From Cryptomeria japonica (Eukaryota; Streptophyta; Pinopsida; Cupressales; Cupressaceae): a stretch of DNA of 64,000 nucleotides. Of the stretch, positions 34,308 through 45,100 are shown piece by piece (within the stretch, counting starts at the first letter, position 1; every line of letters starts with the position of its first letter). The position numbers and the translations under genes are program-made. Under the pieces are notes generated by a model. The model was not told where the DNA came from. It worked only from the letters and a program-made list of their open reading frames with translations, and searched no databases. The stretch lies in NCBI RefSeq assembly GCF_030272615.1, contig NC_081405.1:469636008-469700007 (forward strand). The letters run 5' to 3'.

Positions 34308-35474
34308 CTAAAAACTTCCTTGAAAAACATACATGTGCTCTATAATATTATGAAGATGATATTCAATATGCAACGTCTTACTCCATACTACTAGTAGGTT
34401 TTTGTCATTCCTTGCATCTTTTCTAGTTAATAAACCCCACTTTTTATCTTCTTTCCAATTCTCTTTTGCCTTGGAGTTGAGGAGATTCTCCATGTAGGAA
34501 ACAACACAAACAACTTTGAACTTGGCCACATTTTGAAAGATTCTTGATGCATCATTAGAAGAAGATTTGGAACAATAATGGCACATATAAGAGACAACAA
34601 ATGATATCATCAAATAGCATCTCATGCTCCACCAAACTCTTAAAATTGATCTTGCAACACCAAGGCCTTTCTTATAGAAGACTGTACATTTTTTGAATCC
34701 TTCCACAAGCACAATTTGATCTCCACAAAAAAAAATTAACATGAAAGCAGAAGATAATTTTATGACATGTTCTTCCATGTTAGAAAAATTATTGATGTGC
34801 TTGATATCTTTCACCTTGAGACATTTCTGAAACAATCTACCATTGCAAGATAAATAGTGCATTGGATTTCTAGCTAGAAGTGCATTGTTATTTCGCAACT
34901 TGAATTTAACAATTTTGAAACATTTTCTAATGTTGTGAGTCTCATTCTTGTTGTTATTAGGACTGTTATGATATCATTTACAATCAATACCACAACTAAT
35001 ACATATTTTGAAAAAACATCTTTCATTCACCTCTTCAATGTTGAGATGCATATCATGGAAATGCATGGCAATAGACCCATACATTACCTCAACATGTAAG
35101 CAATCATTTTCATCCTCATGGATTGGTATATAGAATAAAAAATATAGTACTATAATTATCATACAACAACAACATACACTCCATGGAACTTTGGTCCCCA
35201 CACAGGAAAATAACAACTTATTTTGTAGGAAGATGAACTCTGCGGAATCATCCTGTGGTATACACTTGACACCCTTCTCTAATCCACATAAATATTTAGT
35301 GGTAAAAGCATAAACAACACAATTCATGATGAAAACACTTTTGCTTCTATAAAAAATAAGAAAATGCCAATAAGTAATCATTTTGAAATAATCATCTACC
35401 ACCATCCTTTGTATTGCCAATATTTCGTGACCCATCGCTCCCATAGTACCAAACCAAAAAGAGTCTCCTTTCAA
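34308..35474 (-). pseudogene. Unrecognised long frame in the minus-strand element
   Basis: A single minus-strand frame of about 388 codons broken only by one TGA at 34974-34976. Its first half has a hydrophobic, Cys-rich stretch (CCCCMIIIVLYFLFYIP); around the stop it reads CFFKICISCGIDCK, then YHNSPNNNKNETHN. The second half is Lys/Asn-rich. I recognise no gag, pol or host family. AT-rich composition may favour such a frame by chance. No ATG begins it convincingly. Confidence 0.25.
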
Positions 35475-37011
35475 AGTGATCCATCTCCATCACAAGTCTT
35501 CTATGAACCATAGGATATATTTATTCTCTCAAAGCATAATTAATAGGAAATTTTTCATCTTACCTTGCGAATCCATCTTTCAAAACTTAGGGCTTGATGA
35601 AATCAAAATTGTTGGGTTCCCACATTTGCATTTCTCTCAAAAGTGTTCTTTTTTCTGAAGCACCAAACTCTTAAGATAATGCACATGAGAAATATGGAAT
35701 GTTAATTATATAATATGAGACTATTACGGTAACAAATCCCTTCAATGCTTCTTGTGGTGCAATTTCATGTATTCCTTGGACACTTATGACTTTTCCCAAA
35801 CATTCCAAAATATCAACCCAAGTCTTGAAACATAAAATGCTTTCAACATATATCATTTCAAAATAAAATACCTGGTTCACTTTCAATTGAAAATCAACTT
35901 ATGAGGCATAAACTTCAACTTTGTGTGCTCCTTGTAAAGTAATATCAACAAGTATCTTGATATTAGCACAAAATATGAAATAGTATTGGTGTGTTCTTTG
36001 TCAATAATATACTGAAATCTCCACTATGCATATATTTTTAGTAGAACATATCTAAAAAATCTCCTTTTATGATTTTAAAGCATCTGAAAGTTAAAATGAA
36101 GATTGCACTTCTTAGCATACCCTTGAATGCGGTATATGTTCTCCAAAACTAAGCAACTTGTAGCATCAAACAACTTGAAGTGATTGTCTCTTTATGGAAA
36201 TCACTCATAAGCTTGTCTTTATTTGTAAGAAATAGCTCCAAAAGGTGATTTATGAGCTGTAAACATTGGTCCTTCACAACATGGTTAAAGTGCAAGATAA
36301 CCAATATAGACTTCCTTCCAATATAGATGAGAAAAAATGGAAACTCATTGGCAACATTAAAGCCTCCATTTGTTTTGATCCTCATAACATCACTTGGATT
36401 CCATTTGTAAGAATAAATTGAATGTTGTAATAGTGAATCCTCATTCCCAATTTTGAAATTGTATCTATTACTCTATCCTCACTTTTAGCATGCTCCCTTT
36501 CGTGACAAGATTTTCGTATTGGCATGAAGAAAAGAAAAAACAATGAAAATTGAAATTTCTCTCCATACCTTAGGTTGTCAACAAGGAATTCATTTTATTT
36601 TGCAAAACTTAAAGTTGGAGAGACACTAATATGATTCGACTGTGCTTTTTTTATATATTCGGGATTTGATAATCTTGAGCCATGAAGTGATTTTATCAAT
36701 GTGGTATTCAATTGATCAAACAAATTAATCTTTATTTGCCTTGTCTTCTCACCTGGATCCCACCTTCTCATGTTTCAACAATTTTGAACCTTTGGAAAGT
36801 GATCTATCCCTTTTGCATGCTCTCCATCATGACAAGAATTTTGTGATAACATAGAAAATGAACTATTGCAATGGTGAACACCCATTCTTGCATGCTCTCT
36901 TTGATAACAAAATTTCGGTAGAGGAATAGGTAGAGGAAATAATTCTGAAATTTCTTTATTGTACCTTGAGCTATCAATTGAGAAACTACTCTCTTCAACA
37001 TCACCATGCTT

Positions 37012-37872
37012 CTATTGTGCTATTCCAATGCAACAATCAATATGCTCATTCCTCGAAACTTCCATCTTAGGGTTGTCTAAATTTTTTTTCCTATCTTCAC
37101 TGTCAATCTCTTTTTCTAAAATTTCTGAGAGGATAATTTGTTCATCTCCTTGTTCCACCTTTTCTTGCAAATTGGTTTTTCCATCTTTGTCTTCATAAAT
37201 GTTAGATTGAAATATATGATTATCAAGAATTGAATTGATATCTTCAATCAAAGGATTTCTACCTTCAAGTTTCCTTTCAAGGTCTGCATGTTCTCACTCA
37301 GTGGGTTGTTCTGATTCTGATGTAAAATTTTCATGAAAACATTCAAGCTTTGATTTTGATTCTCCTTCCTTATCTTGATCTTGTAATGATGTATATATCA
37401 TCCTTTTTGGTTCCTCCATCTCATTCATACATGCTTCTCCATTTGCTTCTTCATTGTTCCCACATCTATGACTTGGTTCCCAATGTTCCTTGCATGTAAA
37501 ACAAAGCCTTTTTCTTTTGAGTTCACTTCTAGTGTCGTCTTTCATGTTTTTAATAATTGGGCTTGTATTCTATTGTGTAGATATGATTGTATGATAATGC
37601 TTCTTCATTTGTTCTCTTCTCTTTGGATCCTTTTCATAAATATCTATAGTTTTCTCAAATGGAACATCTACTTTGAAAGCATCCAATTGTTAAACATTAT
37701 TCTCATACCATTTGGCAGCTACTTCAACTGAGGACTTTTCTATTGAAATGATAGGGGTGGCTCCTTCTCCTTCATTATCAGGTTGGAACATGACCTTGGT
37801 TGTCTTTGTGCTGAGAAATGATTTTTTCCCTTCAAAGGTACTTCTCATGAAGTAATCAAAAAATCCTCCCAT
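37012..37872 (-). pseudogene. gag-like frame with zinc knuckle of the minus-strand element
   Basis: From ATG at 37872 (MGGFFDYFMRSTFEGKK), 18 bases after the PBS, a single frame of 287 codons runs to 37012 with about three internal stops. It contains ELKRKRLCFTCKEHWEPSHRCG (about 37506-37460), close to the CFxCxExWxPGHRC zinc knuckle of Ty3/Gypsy Gag proteins; the last part is very acidic (EQGDEQIILSEILEKEIDSED). The capsid domain is not recognisable. A knuckle protein without visible pol fits a TR-GAG-like non-autonomous element or a deleted autonomous one. Confidence 0.6.
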
Positions 37873-37889
37873 AGGTTGGAAAGATATTA

Positions 37890-37901
37890 GTTCTGATACC
37901 A
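37890..37901 (-). other. Primer binding site (initiator Met tRNA type)
   Basis: Minus strand TGGTATCAGAAC; the canonical motif is TGGTATCAGAGC. Located two bases from the LTR end. Confidence 0.75.
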
Positions 37902-37902
37902 C

Positions 37903-38229
37903 TATAACGACCCTTTCTGAAAATTAAATCATATTTGGTACTTTCTTTAATTTCTACTTCAAATTTGCAATTATGAACATTTTGTGAAATCGAGTATAAA
38001 TGAAATTTCACCAAAACACCACTTAATGAACTTGAAACTTAATTCAAAACCAAAAATATTCTCTATTATTTTTATTGAAATCATTATTGGTACTAAATAC
38101 ATCAAATAGTAGTCATAAAATCTATTGCAAAATACATGACAAAGATCTCCCAAAAAAGGGGCTCAAACATTGAGGAAATCAACTACAAACTTCGAATAAA
38201 TCCTCCAAACTCCAGATAAACATCTATAA
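37903..38229 (-). repeat. 5' LTR of the minus-strand element
   Basis: Paired with 29682-30005. On the minus strand it ends GGGTCGTTATA, a common LTR end type in plants (usually GGTCGTTACA), directly before the PBS. Confidence 0.65.
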
Positions 38230-38741
38230 CTCAAAATTCTTGAAGTAGTAAGGTTGAGTATTCATGGACTATATGTTGCCTAAACAATGATTTTTCCTTA
38301 CTAGCATTGCAAAATTGTAATACCAACAAAAAATTAAAAGGGTGTTCCCACTAATGTGTCCCATTTCTAAGACATCCTAATTTTTTTTTAAATAATTTTT
38401 TTTGTTTTGAAAATTTAATGATTTAAGTCTTGGGAAGTTCCATTTAAAGGTTTTTAATTGAAGAGGGCTAGATAAAACCCTTCTAGTCTTAAATCATTAT
38501 GTAATGGATTCTCCTCTACACTTATAAAATGCTAACAAAAACCATTTTTGCTTTACCTTTTGAAGGATGAAATTAATTCATTTAGAAATGATGTTTTATC
38601 ATTATGTAGTCCAATTATGTTTTGAAGGATGAAATTAATTCATTTATAAGAATTCCAAAAAGTACAATTTCTCAATATATTTAATTTGGTTATTATATAT
38701 ATATATTTTTTAGTTATGGTGAATGGTGGTCTTCATTAAAC
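38230..38741. other. Spacer without recognised features
   Basis: AT-rich, with a (TA)n stretch near 38694-38706. A short duplicated phrase (GAAGGATGAAATTAATTCATTTA) occurs near 38560 and 38622. Confidence 0.5.
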
Positions 38742-38746
38742 ATCAA

Positions 38747-38905
38747 TGTTGCAAGGTGTGCGCTCTTGGTATCCTTGTGCTAAGCAGCACAACGCTCGGG
38801 TTTGTGAAATGGCGTAACCACCTCTTGTGGATTCTATAGGTCTAGTGGTTGTATCGAGCATTAATAGGTCAATCTTTTGGTGCAATGACAACCACACTTG
38901 TAACA
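38747..38905 (+). repeat. 5' LTR of the TRIM
   Basis: 159 bp, TG...CA, pairs gap-free with 38962-39120. Confidence 0.95.
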
Positions 38906-38961
38906 AGTGGTATCAGAGCTTGGTCACAGGTTCAAAACCCTCGCTTGCACTTGGGGGGGAT

Positions 38962-39120
38962 TGTTGCAAGGTGTGCGCCCTTGGTCTCCTTGTGTTGTGC
39001 AATGCAACGCTCAGGTTTGTGACATGGCTTAACTGCCTCCTATGGATTGTATAAGTCTAGTGGTTGTATCGGACATTAACAGGTTGATCTTTTGGTGCAA
39101 CGATAACCACACTTGTAACA
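38962..39120 (+). repeat. 3' LTR of the TRIM
   Basis: 159 bp, TG...CA, about 85% identical to the 5' LTR. Confidence 0.95.
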
Positions 39121-39125
39121 ATCAA

Positions 39126-40381
39126 GGTATTTATTTCACACACAAAAAATAGAAAAATAGAGAAAAAGATTTTGAAAAATATATGTTCCCTAGGTATTGA
39201 TGTCCTTATTTCAACAAAAAAAAAAAAAATTATATGCAATACCAAAGAACTTATGTCTAAATTATAGTTAATCTCACTTCAAAAAGTTATTAAAAAAAAT
39301 ATATGCAATAAAAAATTATGAAAAAATATTTGTTCCTTAGATATTGGCATAAAAAATCTATGTTTAAAATTTATATTATTATCCTTTCTACAGATAAATT
39401 TATGTTATAGGTCGAATAAACACCACTTTTTGAAAATATTGTTAATTATAACAAAGAGGTTATTAAGAGTTACATAAAATAAATCACAAATTATTTTTAA
39501 ATTTTTTTAAAAATCATATTTATAATCTATAAAATAAATCTCAAAAATCACTAGTTCACATCATCTTCAAATTCTTAATGGTTTCGTTGGTATAGGTGTT
39601 AAAAAGTAGGAAAAAAATGGTGAAAAATGTTGATTTCAATGGCTTGCTTTGACCAAAAAATGGGATAGAGTATTGTGGGATAACCGAAAACCAATTACCA
39701 ATAGCCCCATAGCCATGCCCAACCATTAACAAGAGTAATTAGAGTGCCAAATTTGTAGAAGTATGTCCCTCCTAATAGTTCAAAATGTTTCCAGTGAATA
39801 TGTATGTTAAATGATATATTCAAGAATTTATCTTAAACGATATAGTCAAGTTATGAGCAAGCTTAATTAGAAGCAAGCTATTGTTGTTCTCTATCTTTTC
39901 TTTATTCACCTTTTCGATTTTATGTGTGCATTTTGTTATTGACTATTGCATAGTGAGCTATTAATCTCTACTTTGATAGTGAAGATAGTTTGTATCTATC
40001 CAATATAAACCTTTGTTTTGATTTAATTTAGTTCTTTATAAACCTCCATTTCTTTTCACCCCCACAATACAAACAAATTTAGGCTTTTCTTTTAGATAGA
40101 TAGGCACTAGCCCTCTAATCCTATAGATTTTGTTGCAAAGAACACCCTCTTTGTTGACATGCATTGTTGCCCACAAGTATTTCTATGTTCCTTGTACATA
40201 TGTGGCATATTAGAGACCAAGTATCAACAATAATGAAAATCATTTTGATTCAATTAATTATTTGATAGAATAGTTTTCTAACTAGTTGTGATTAAAACAT
40301 TGGAGAACTTATGGTTGTTAGAATATGACTCAAGAAAATACAAAATTACAAAACATGCAATATTCATTTTCTTTGGTCTAC
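39126..40381. other. Spacer without recognised features
   Basis: AT-rich; no gene, terminal repeat or promoter supported. Confidence 0.5.
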
Positions 40382-40422
40382 AACATCTTTATTATATAGG
40401 CAAGAAATAACTGAAGAGGGGA

Positions 40423-42113
40423 ATGGAGGAAACAACGCAGCCAGAGGGAAATTTGAATTTTGCGAATGGAGGGAATGACGTGGTTGGTTCCTCTAGTTCT
40501 GCTGCCTCTGCAGCTCAAGGACAAGTGGTGGATGATGAGGATGGGAGACCGGATGGGGACCCACGGCATCGGGACCCTCCTCCTAACCGTGAAAATATGA
40601 AAGATTCTTCAAAATCGGGTTACAAGAGCGTGAAAGCGGACTTGGAAAAGACGACAGAGGTGAAGGCTCTCAAACCCTAGAACCGCCTTTTTGCAAACAA
40701 ACCCACTGGAAAATCATCCTTCCCCTCTATGGAAGACATTTCTGATAAAAAAACAGGCAAATTTGCTATTGCATTTCCAGATATGGTTATCGATCATAGT
40801 ATATCTCTAATGGTCTTTTCTCTAGTGGGAAATTTTGTTGGACCACGACCCAATATTGAGGATGTTAGATCCTTTGTTAAGAGAAAATGGAGGCTGAAAG
40901 GTCAGGTTGATGTTTTTGCCCTATTAAGGGGCTTTTTTGTTTTTTCTTTCTCTTGTGGGGAAGATCTGGAAATGACCTTGAGCGGTGGACCATGGATGTT
41001 TGGTAAATCTTCATTATCCCTAAGGAAATGGTCTCCAAATATGGAACTCAATGATTCCTTCTTTGAATCTGCCCTGGTCTGGGTAAGGTTGCTCGACTTG
41101 CCGCTTGAATTCTGGGTAGAGGATGTTTTTTCAAGTATTGCTAACTCCTTTGGGGAGCTTGTTGCGATAGATCCTATGATAGCAGGTCGAAAGAGACTAG
41201 TATATTCGAGAATCTGTGTCAATATCTCTCAAAATATGGATCTTCCTAGCTCTATTGATATAAGCTCCAAACTTGGGTTATGGGAACAAACTATAGAGTT
41301 TGAGTCCCTCCCCTTTATGTGCTTCTCCTGTAAGAAAGCTGGACACTAGGCTAAGGCTTGCCCTAGTAACCCCAAAAAACCTCTAAAGACTAATAATCTT
41401 CACAAACAGGTTTGGAGAGAGAAGATTAACATTAAGGAGGATAGTAGAGTGGAAGGAGGAAGTGGAATCCTAGTAACCTAAAAGACTTAACAAAAGATGA
41501 TAGGAAAGCTAGTCCTCTTAAGGTTACCCTTCTGAAGGAAGATAAAAAGGTTGAAAATAGTAGATTTGAGATCAAAACAGTTAATGTTTTTGAAGTTTTA
41601 TAGACTCGGGAGGAAGAGAATGTAACCATTGAAGAGATTCTTGAAGAAGGTGAGATTGATGATATGAATGAATCCCAACATGAGGCCCTTCAAGTTTCAG
41701 TAATGAAAAGTAATAAAGCTTGTCCAAATGACATTGAAGGATTTGAAGTTATTCTTGGAAGGAAGAATAACTTCGGATCGCCTCAGGTTGACCTAAATTC
41801 TTTATTTCATAATGCTGGAGCTGAAATGCCCACTTCATCCTAGAAAGGAGGAGAACCGAGGAATAATATGCAAGTTGATCACAAAGATGAACATGAGGAA
41901 GAGATAATAGGGATTGGAAAAAAGAAAAATAAGAAGACATGATGCTCTAATGGGGTTAAAACTAGGACCAGATCTAAGGCAGATATTGGTCTCTCTAAAT
42001 CTCCGCAGGGTCGTAAACCCATGAAATGGCATAGGGACCAGGAGAGTAAACAAAACATAGCTAATGGAAGGTAGCAAACTATACATGAATCTTGTTCTCA
42101 GGTTTCCAAATGA
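40423..42113 (+). pseudogene. LINE ORF1 (DUF4283 nucleic-acid-binding protein)
   Basis: From ATG 40423. After a low-complexity N-terminus comes a DUF4283-like domain (about 40760-41140) with RSFVKRKWRLKG, GFFVFSFSCGEDLEMTLSGGPWMF and VWVRLLDLPLEFW. A zinc knuckle CFSCKKAGHxAKACP (CX2CX4HX4C) follows at about 41320-41365, then a Lys/Glu-rich tail. Stops at 40678-40680 and 41347-41349 and a frameshift near 41470. ORF1 packages LINE RNA. Its final TGA (42111-42113) overlaps the ATG of ORF2 as ATGA, a layout that suggests reinitiation. Confidence 0.85.
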
Positions 42114-45100
42114 AGGTAATCTCCTGGAACATTCGAGGCCTAAATGGTCTCAACAAATAGGATATATTATGGAATCTTATCAGAGATCATAAGTCGGATA
42201 TCATCCTTGTTCAGGAAACCAAAATGAGTAAGGAAAAAGTTGAGAATTTAAATTTCTTTAAACATGGAGGAGTCTGTGGTAGTAGCTTGAATGGGGCATC
42301 AAGTGGGGTGGCTATATTCTGGAACAAGAAAACCATTTTAGGAGATATAATTGATGAAGATGGTAATATTATATCAATGAAAGTTAAAAGTATCACTGAA
42401 GGAAAGGAATGGGTGGTTACTAACATTTACGCCCCTAATTCCAAAGATGCTAGAAGTAAATTGTGGGATAAAATCCAGCAGAAAAGAAGGTTTTTTTCTC
42501 AGGATAGTTGGCTGTTGATGGGAGATTTCAACACTCTGTTGCAAGGAACTAACAAATTTGGAAGAACTCAAGCCCAACTGGATAGCAAAACTAATTTGAT
42601 GGATTTCATCAATGCTAATGCCTTGATTGATTATGATCTTACTGGAGCTTCTTACACTTGGTCTAATCAAAAGGATGGAGAAGACCTCATTCAAGTAAGG
42701 CTTGATAGATCCCTTATCACTCATGACTGGATCCTTTCACATAGATGTTCTTTGTCAGTCATCAATAGAATTGGCTCGGATCATTATCCCATTTCTTTTG
42801 TTGTTGATTCTGTTAAGAGTAAAAGGTGTTTTCCTTTCCGGTTTGAGAAAATTTGGATATCTCACCCATCTTTGGAAAAATCCATTACCAATTGGTGGAA
42901 TATTGATGTGAATGGATCAGCTATGTACAAAGTTGCTAAAAAACTTAGAAACATCGAAGATAACATTAAGATCTAGAATAAGAAAGTTTTTGGTGATATT
43001 TTTGAATCCAAAAAAAAGTTGAAGGAGGAATTAGAACAGATCCAAAACTCAATACAGAAAGATGGCTATAATAAGTATCCTAAGGCTAAGGGAGATGAAA
43101 TTTTAGTCAAACTTCACAACATTATATCTAGGGAAAAAATTTACAAGAGACAGAGATCCAGGGCTATCTGGTTGGAAGCTGGGGATAAAAACACTAATTT
43201 TTTTCACATGATCTCCATGAAACATAAAGCTTCTAATAGAATATCAAGATTAATTGTTGAGGACAAAATTCTTCTTAAAGATGATGACATTGGGGATGAA
43301 GCTGTTAGGTTCTTCTCTCAGCTCCTCACTGGTAGTAGGGAGATTGACCTTGCTAAGCAATAGGACCTGGTTGATAACATTCCCAAGATTATTGAACCTC
43401 GCTAGAATAAGGCTCTTTTTGCTATCCCTTCTGCTGAGGAAATTTAAAAAGTTGTTTTTTTTTTCAAGGGGATAAGGCTCCAGGACCGGATGGTTTTCCC
43501 ATGTTCTTCTTTTAGGAATATTGGCATATTGTGGGGAAAGATATGATCAATGTTGTTAAAGAATTTTTTGGATCCAGAAGAATGAATCAATTCTACTTTT
43601 ATTGCCCTAATCCCTAAGGTGGCTAGGGCGGACTCCATGGGAAAATTTAGGCCAATAAGTCTTTGTAACTCTTTTTATAAGATTATCTCTAAAGTTATGA
43701 CTTCCAGACTTTTGGCTGTTCTCCCCTTTATCATCTTAGAGGAGCAAAAAGGATTTGTCCCTGGTAGGTAGATTTTGGATTCTATTATTCTTGTGCATGA
43801 GAATATTCATTCTCTTAATGTTGCTAACAAAGAAAGTTTTCTGATAAAATTGGATTTGGCAAAAGCTTATGACAGAGTGGAATGGCAGGTTCTTTTCAGA
43901 ATTATGGAGGCCTTTGGATTTGATGATAAGATAATTAAAGTTATTAGAGAACTAATCTCCACCCCTATTTTTTCTATACTTATCAATGGATCTCCACCTA
44001 GATTTTTTAAATCTTCTAGGGGGCTCAGGCAAGGAGATCCTATCTCTCCTATTCTTTTTACCATCCTGGCAGAGAGTTTGAGCAGACTGATTCAAAAAAT
44101 TAAAGTGAATAAAACCATCAAAGGTCTTCAACCTTCCTCTGCTAATGTGTCTTGTACTCATCAACAGTTTGTTGATGGTGCTATTTTAATGGGATACTCC
44201 TTTGTTGGGGAGGCCGTTGCCTTCAAAGGTGCTCTTAGCTCATATTCTTTGGCGACTGGTCAACAAGTCAATTGGGAGAAGTCCTCTATCTATTTCATGA
44301 ATACCCCTATTTTAAGGTAGCAGAGAATTGCTAACATCATTGGGTGCAAGGTGGAAATGCTTCCCTTCACTTATTTGGGTCTCCCTCTAGGTTTGGTCCC
44401 CCCAAACTCCTTCTGGAACTTGTTAATTGATAAACTCAACAAGAAATTAGCTCGCTGGAAAGGATCTATGTTATCTCAAGCAGGAAAGATGTAGCTTCTT
44501 CAAGCTACTCTTCAGAACCTTCCAGTCTATGCTCTTAGTCTATTTGGTATTCTGGCTAAATTTGTTGAAGCTTTAGAAAGGATTCAGAAAAGATTTCTTT
44601 GGTCAAGGGTTGAAGAAAAAAAAAGGATTGCCTTGGTTGTTGGCATTATGTGAATCGGTATGAGGACATAATGACATTGTATGTTGTCATTGATGTCAGT
44701 ATGCTGAAGAGGTGAGAACCGGCATATGAGAGAACTGGCATAACACTGTGAACCGACATTTGTGCCAAAGTGAAGTGGTGTGCTTGTTCAAGGTGAACCG
44801 ACATATGGTGATGGGAACCAACACATGGAAGCATTGTATGAATACTGGTTGGTAGTCTCAACTTCAGGGTTTCCGATTAAAGTGCTTCAAGCCTGTGTGG
44901 CTCAACCGGTGACATTGTGTGATGAGTTATCATTGTAACGAAGAATAGATCATGTTGCCACGTCAGCCTTGTGCGCGTGAAGGATCTTGCATGAAGGAGA
45001 TTGATCCTATCTACCTCGAGAATGTACGAAGTCTGTAAAATGGTGATAATGTGTGATGGGTTATCAGTCACCATGAAATCGGTGAAAATGGACGATGGAG

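Larger units (their letters stand above)
29682..38229 (-). mobile_element. Decayed minus-strand LTR retrotransposon with gag remnant
   Basis: About 315 bp at 29682-30005 is repeated at 37903-38229 in the same orientation (roughly 90% identical by eye). Next to the right copy, on the minus strand, is TGGTATCAGAAC (37901-37890), the initiator-Met-tRNA type PBS, followed within 20 bases by a gag frame. So the right copy is the 5' LTR and the element reads leftwards. No RT or integrase is recognised between the LTRs, so it is either non-autonomous or has lost pol. A PPR pseudogene and other insertions lie inside. Confidence 0.65.
38747..39120 (+). mobile_element. TRIM (terminal-repeat retrotransposon in miniature), 374 bp
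   Basis: Two 159-bp LTRs (38747-38905 and 38962-39120), both TGTTGCAAGG...CTTGTAACA, flank only 56 bases. Those 56 bases hold a PBS for initiator Met tRNA (TGGTATCAGAGC, from 38908) and a G-rich PPT (TTGGGGGGGAT, 38951-38961). The element is flanked by the perfect 5-bp target duplication ATCAA (38742-38746 and 39121-39125). The LTRs differ at about 24 of 159 positions without indels, so the insertion is old. It encodes nothing and would have been moved by proteins of another element. Confidence 0.95.

Noticed and set aside
38908-38930. tRNA-like sequence TGGTATCAGAGC
   Set aside because: No tRNA cloverleaf; it is the primer binding site of the TRIM.
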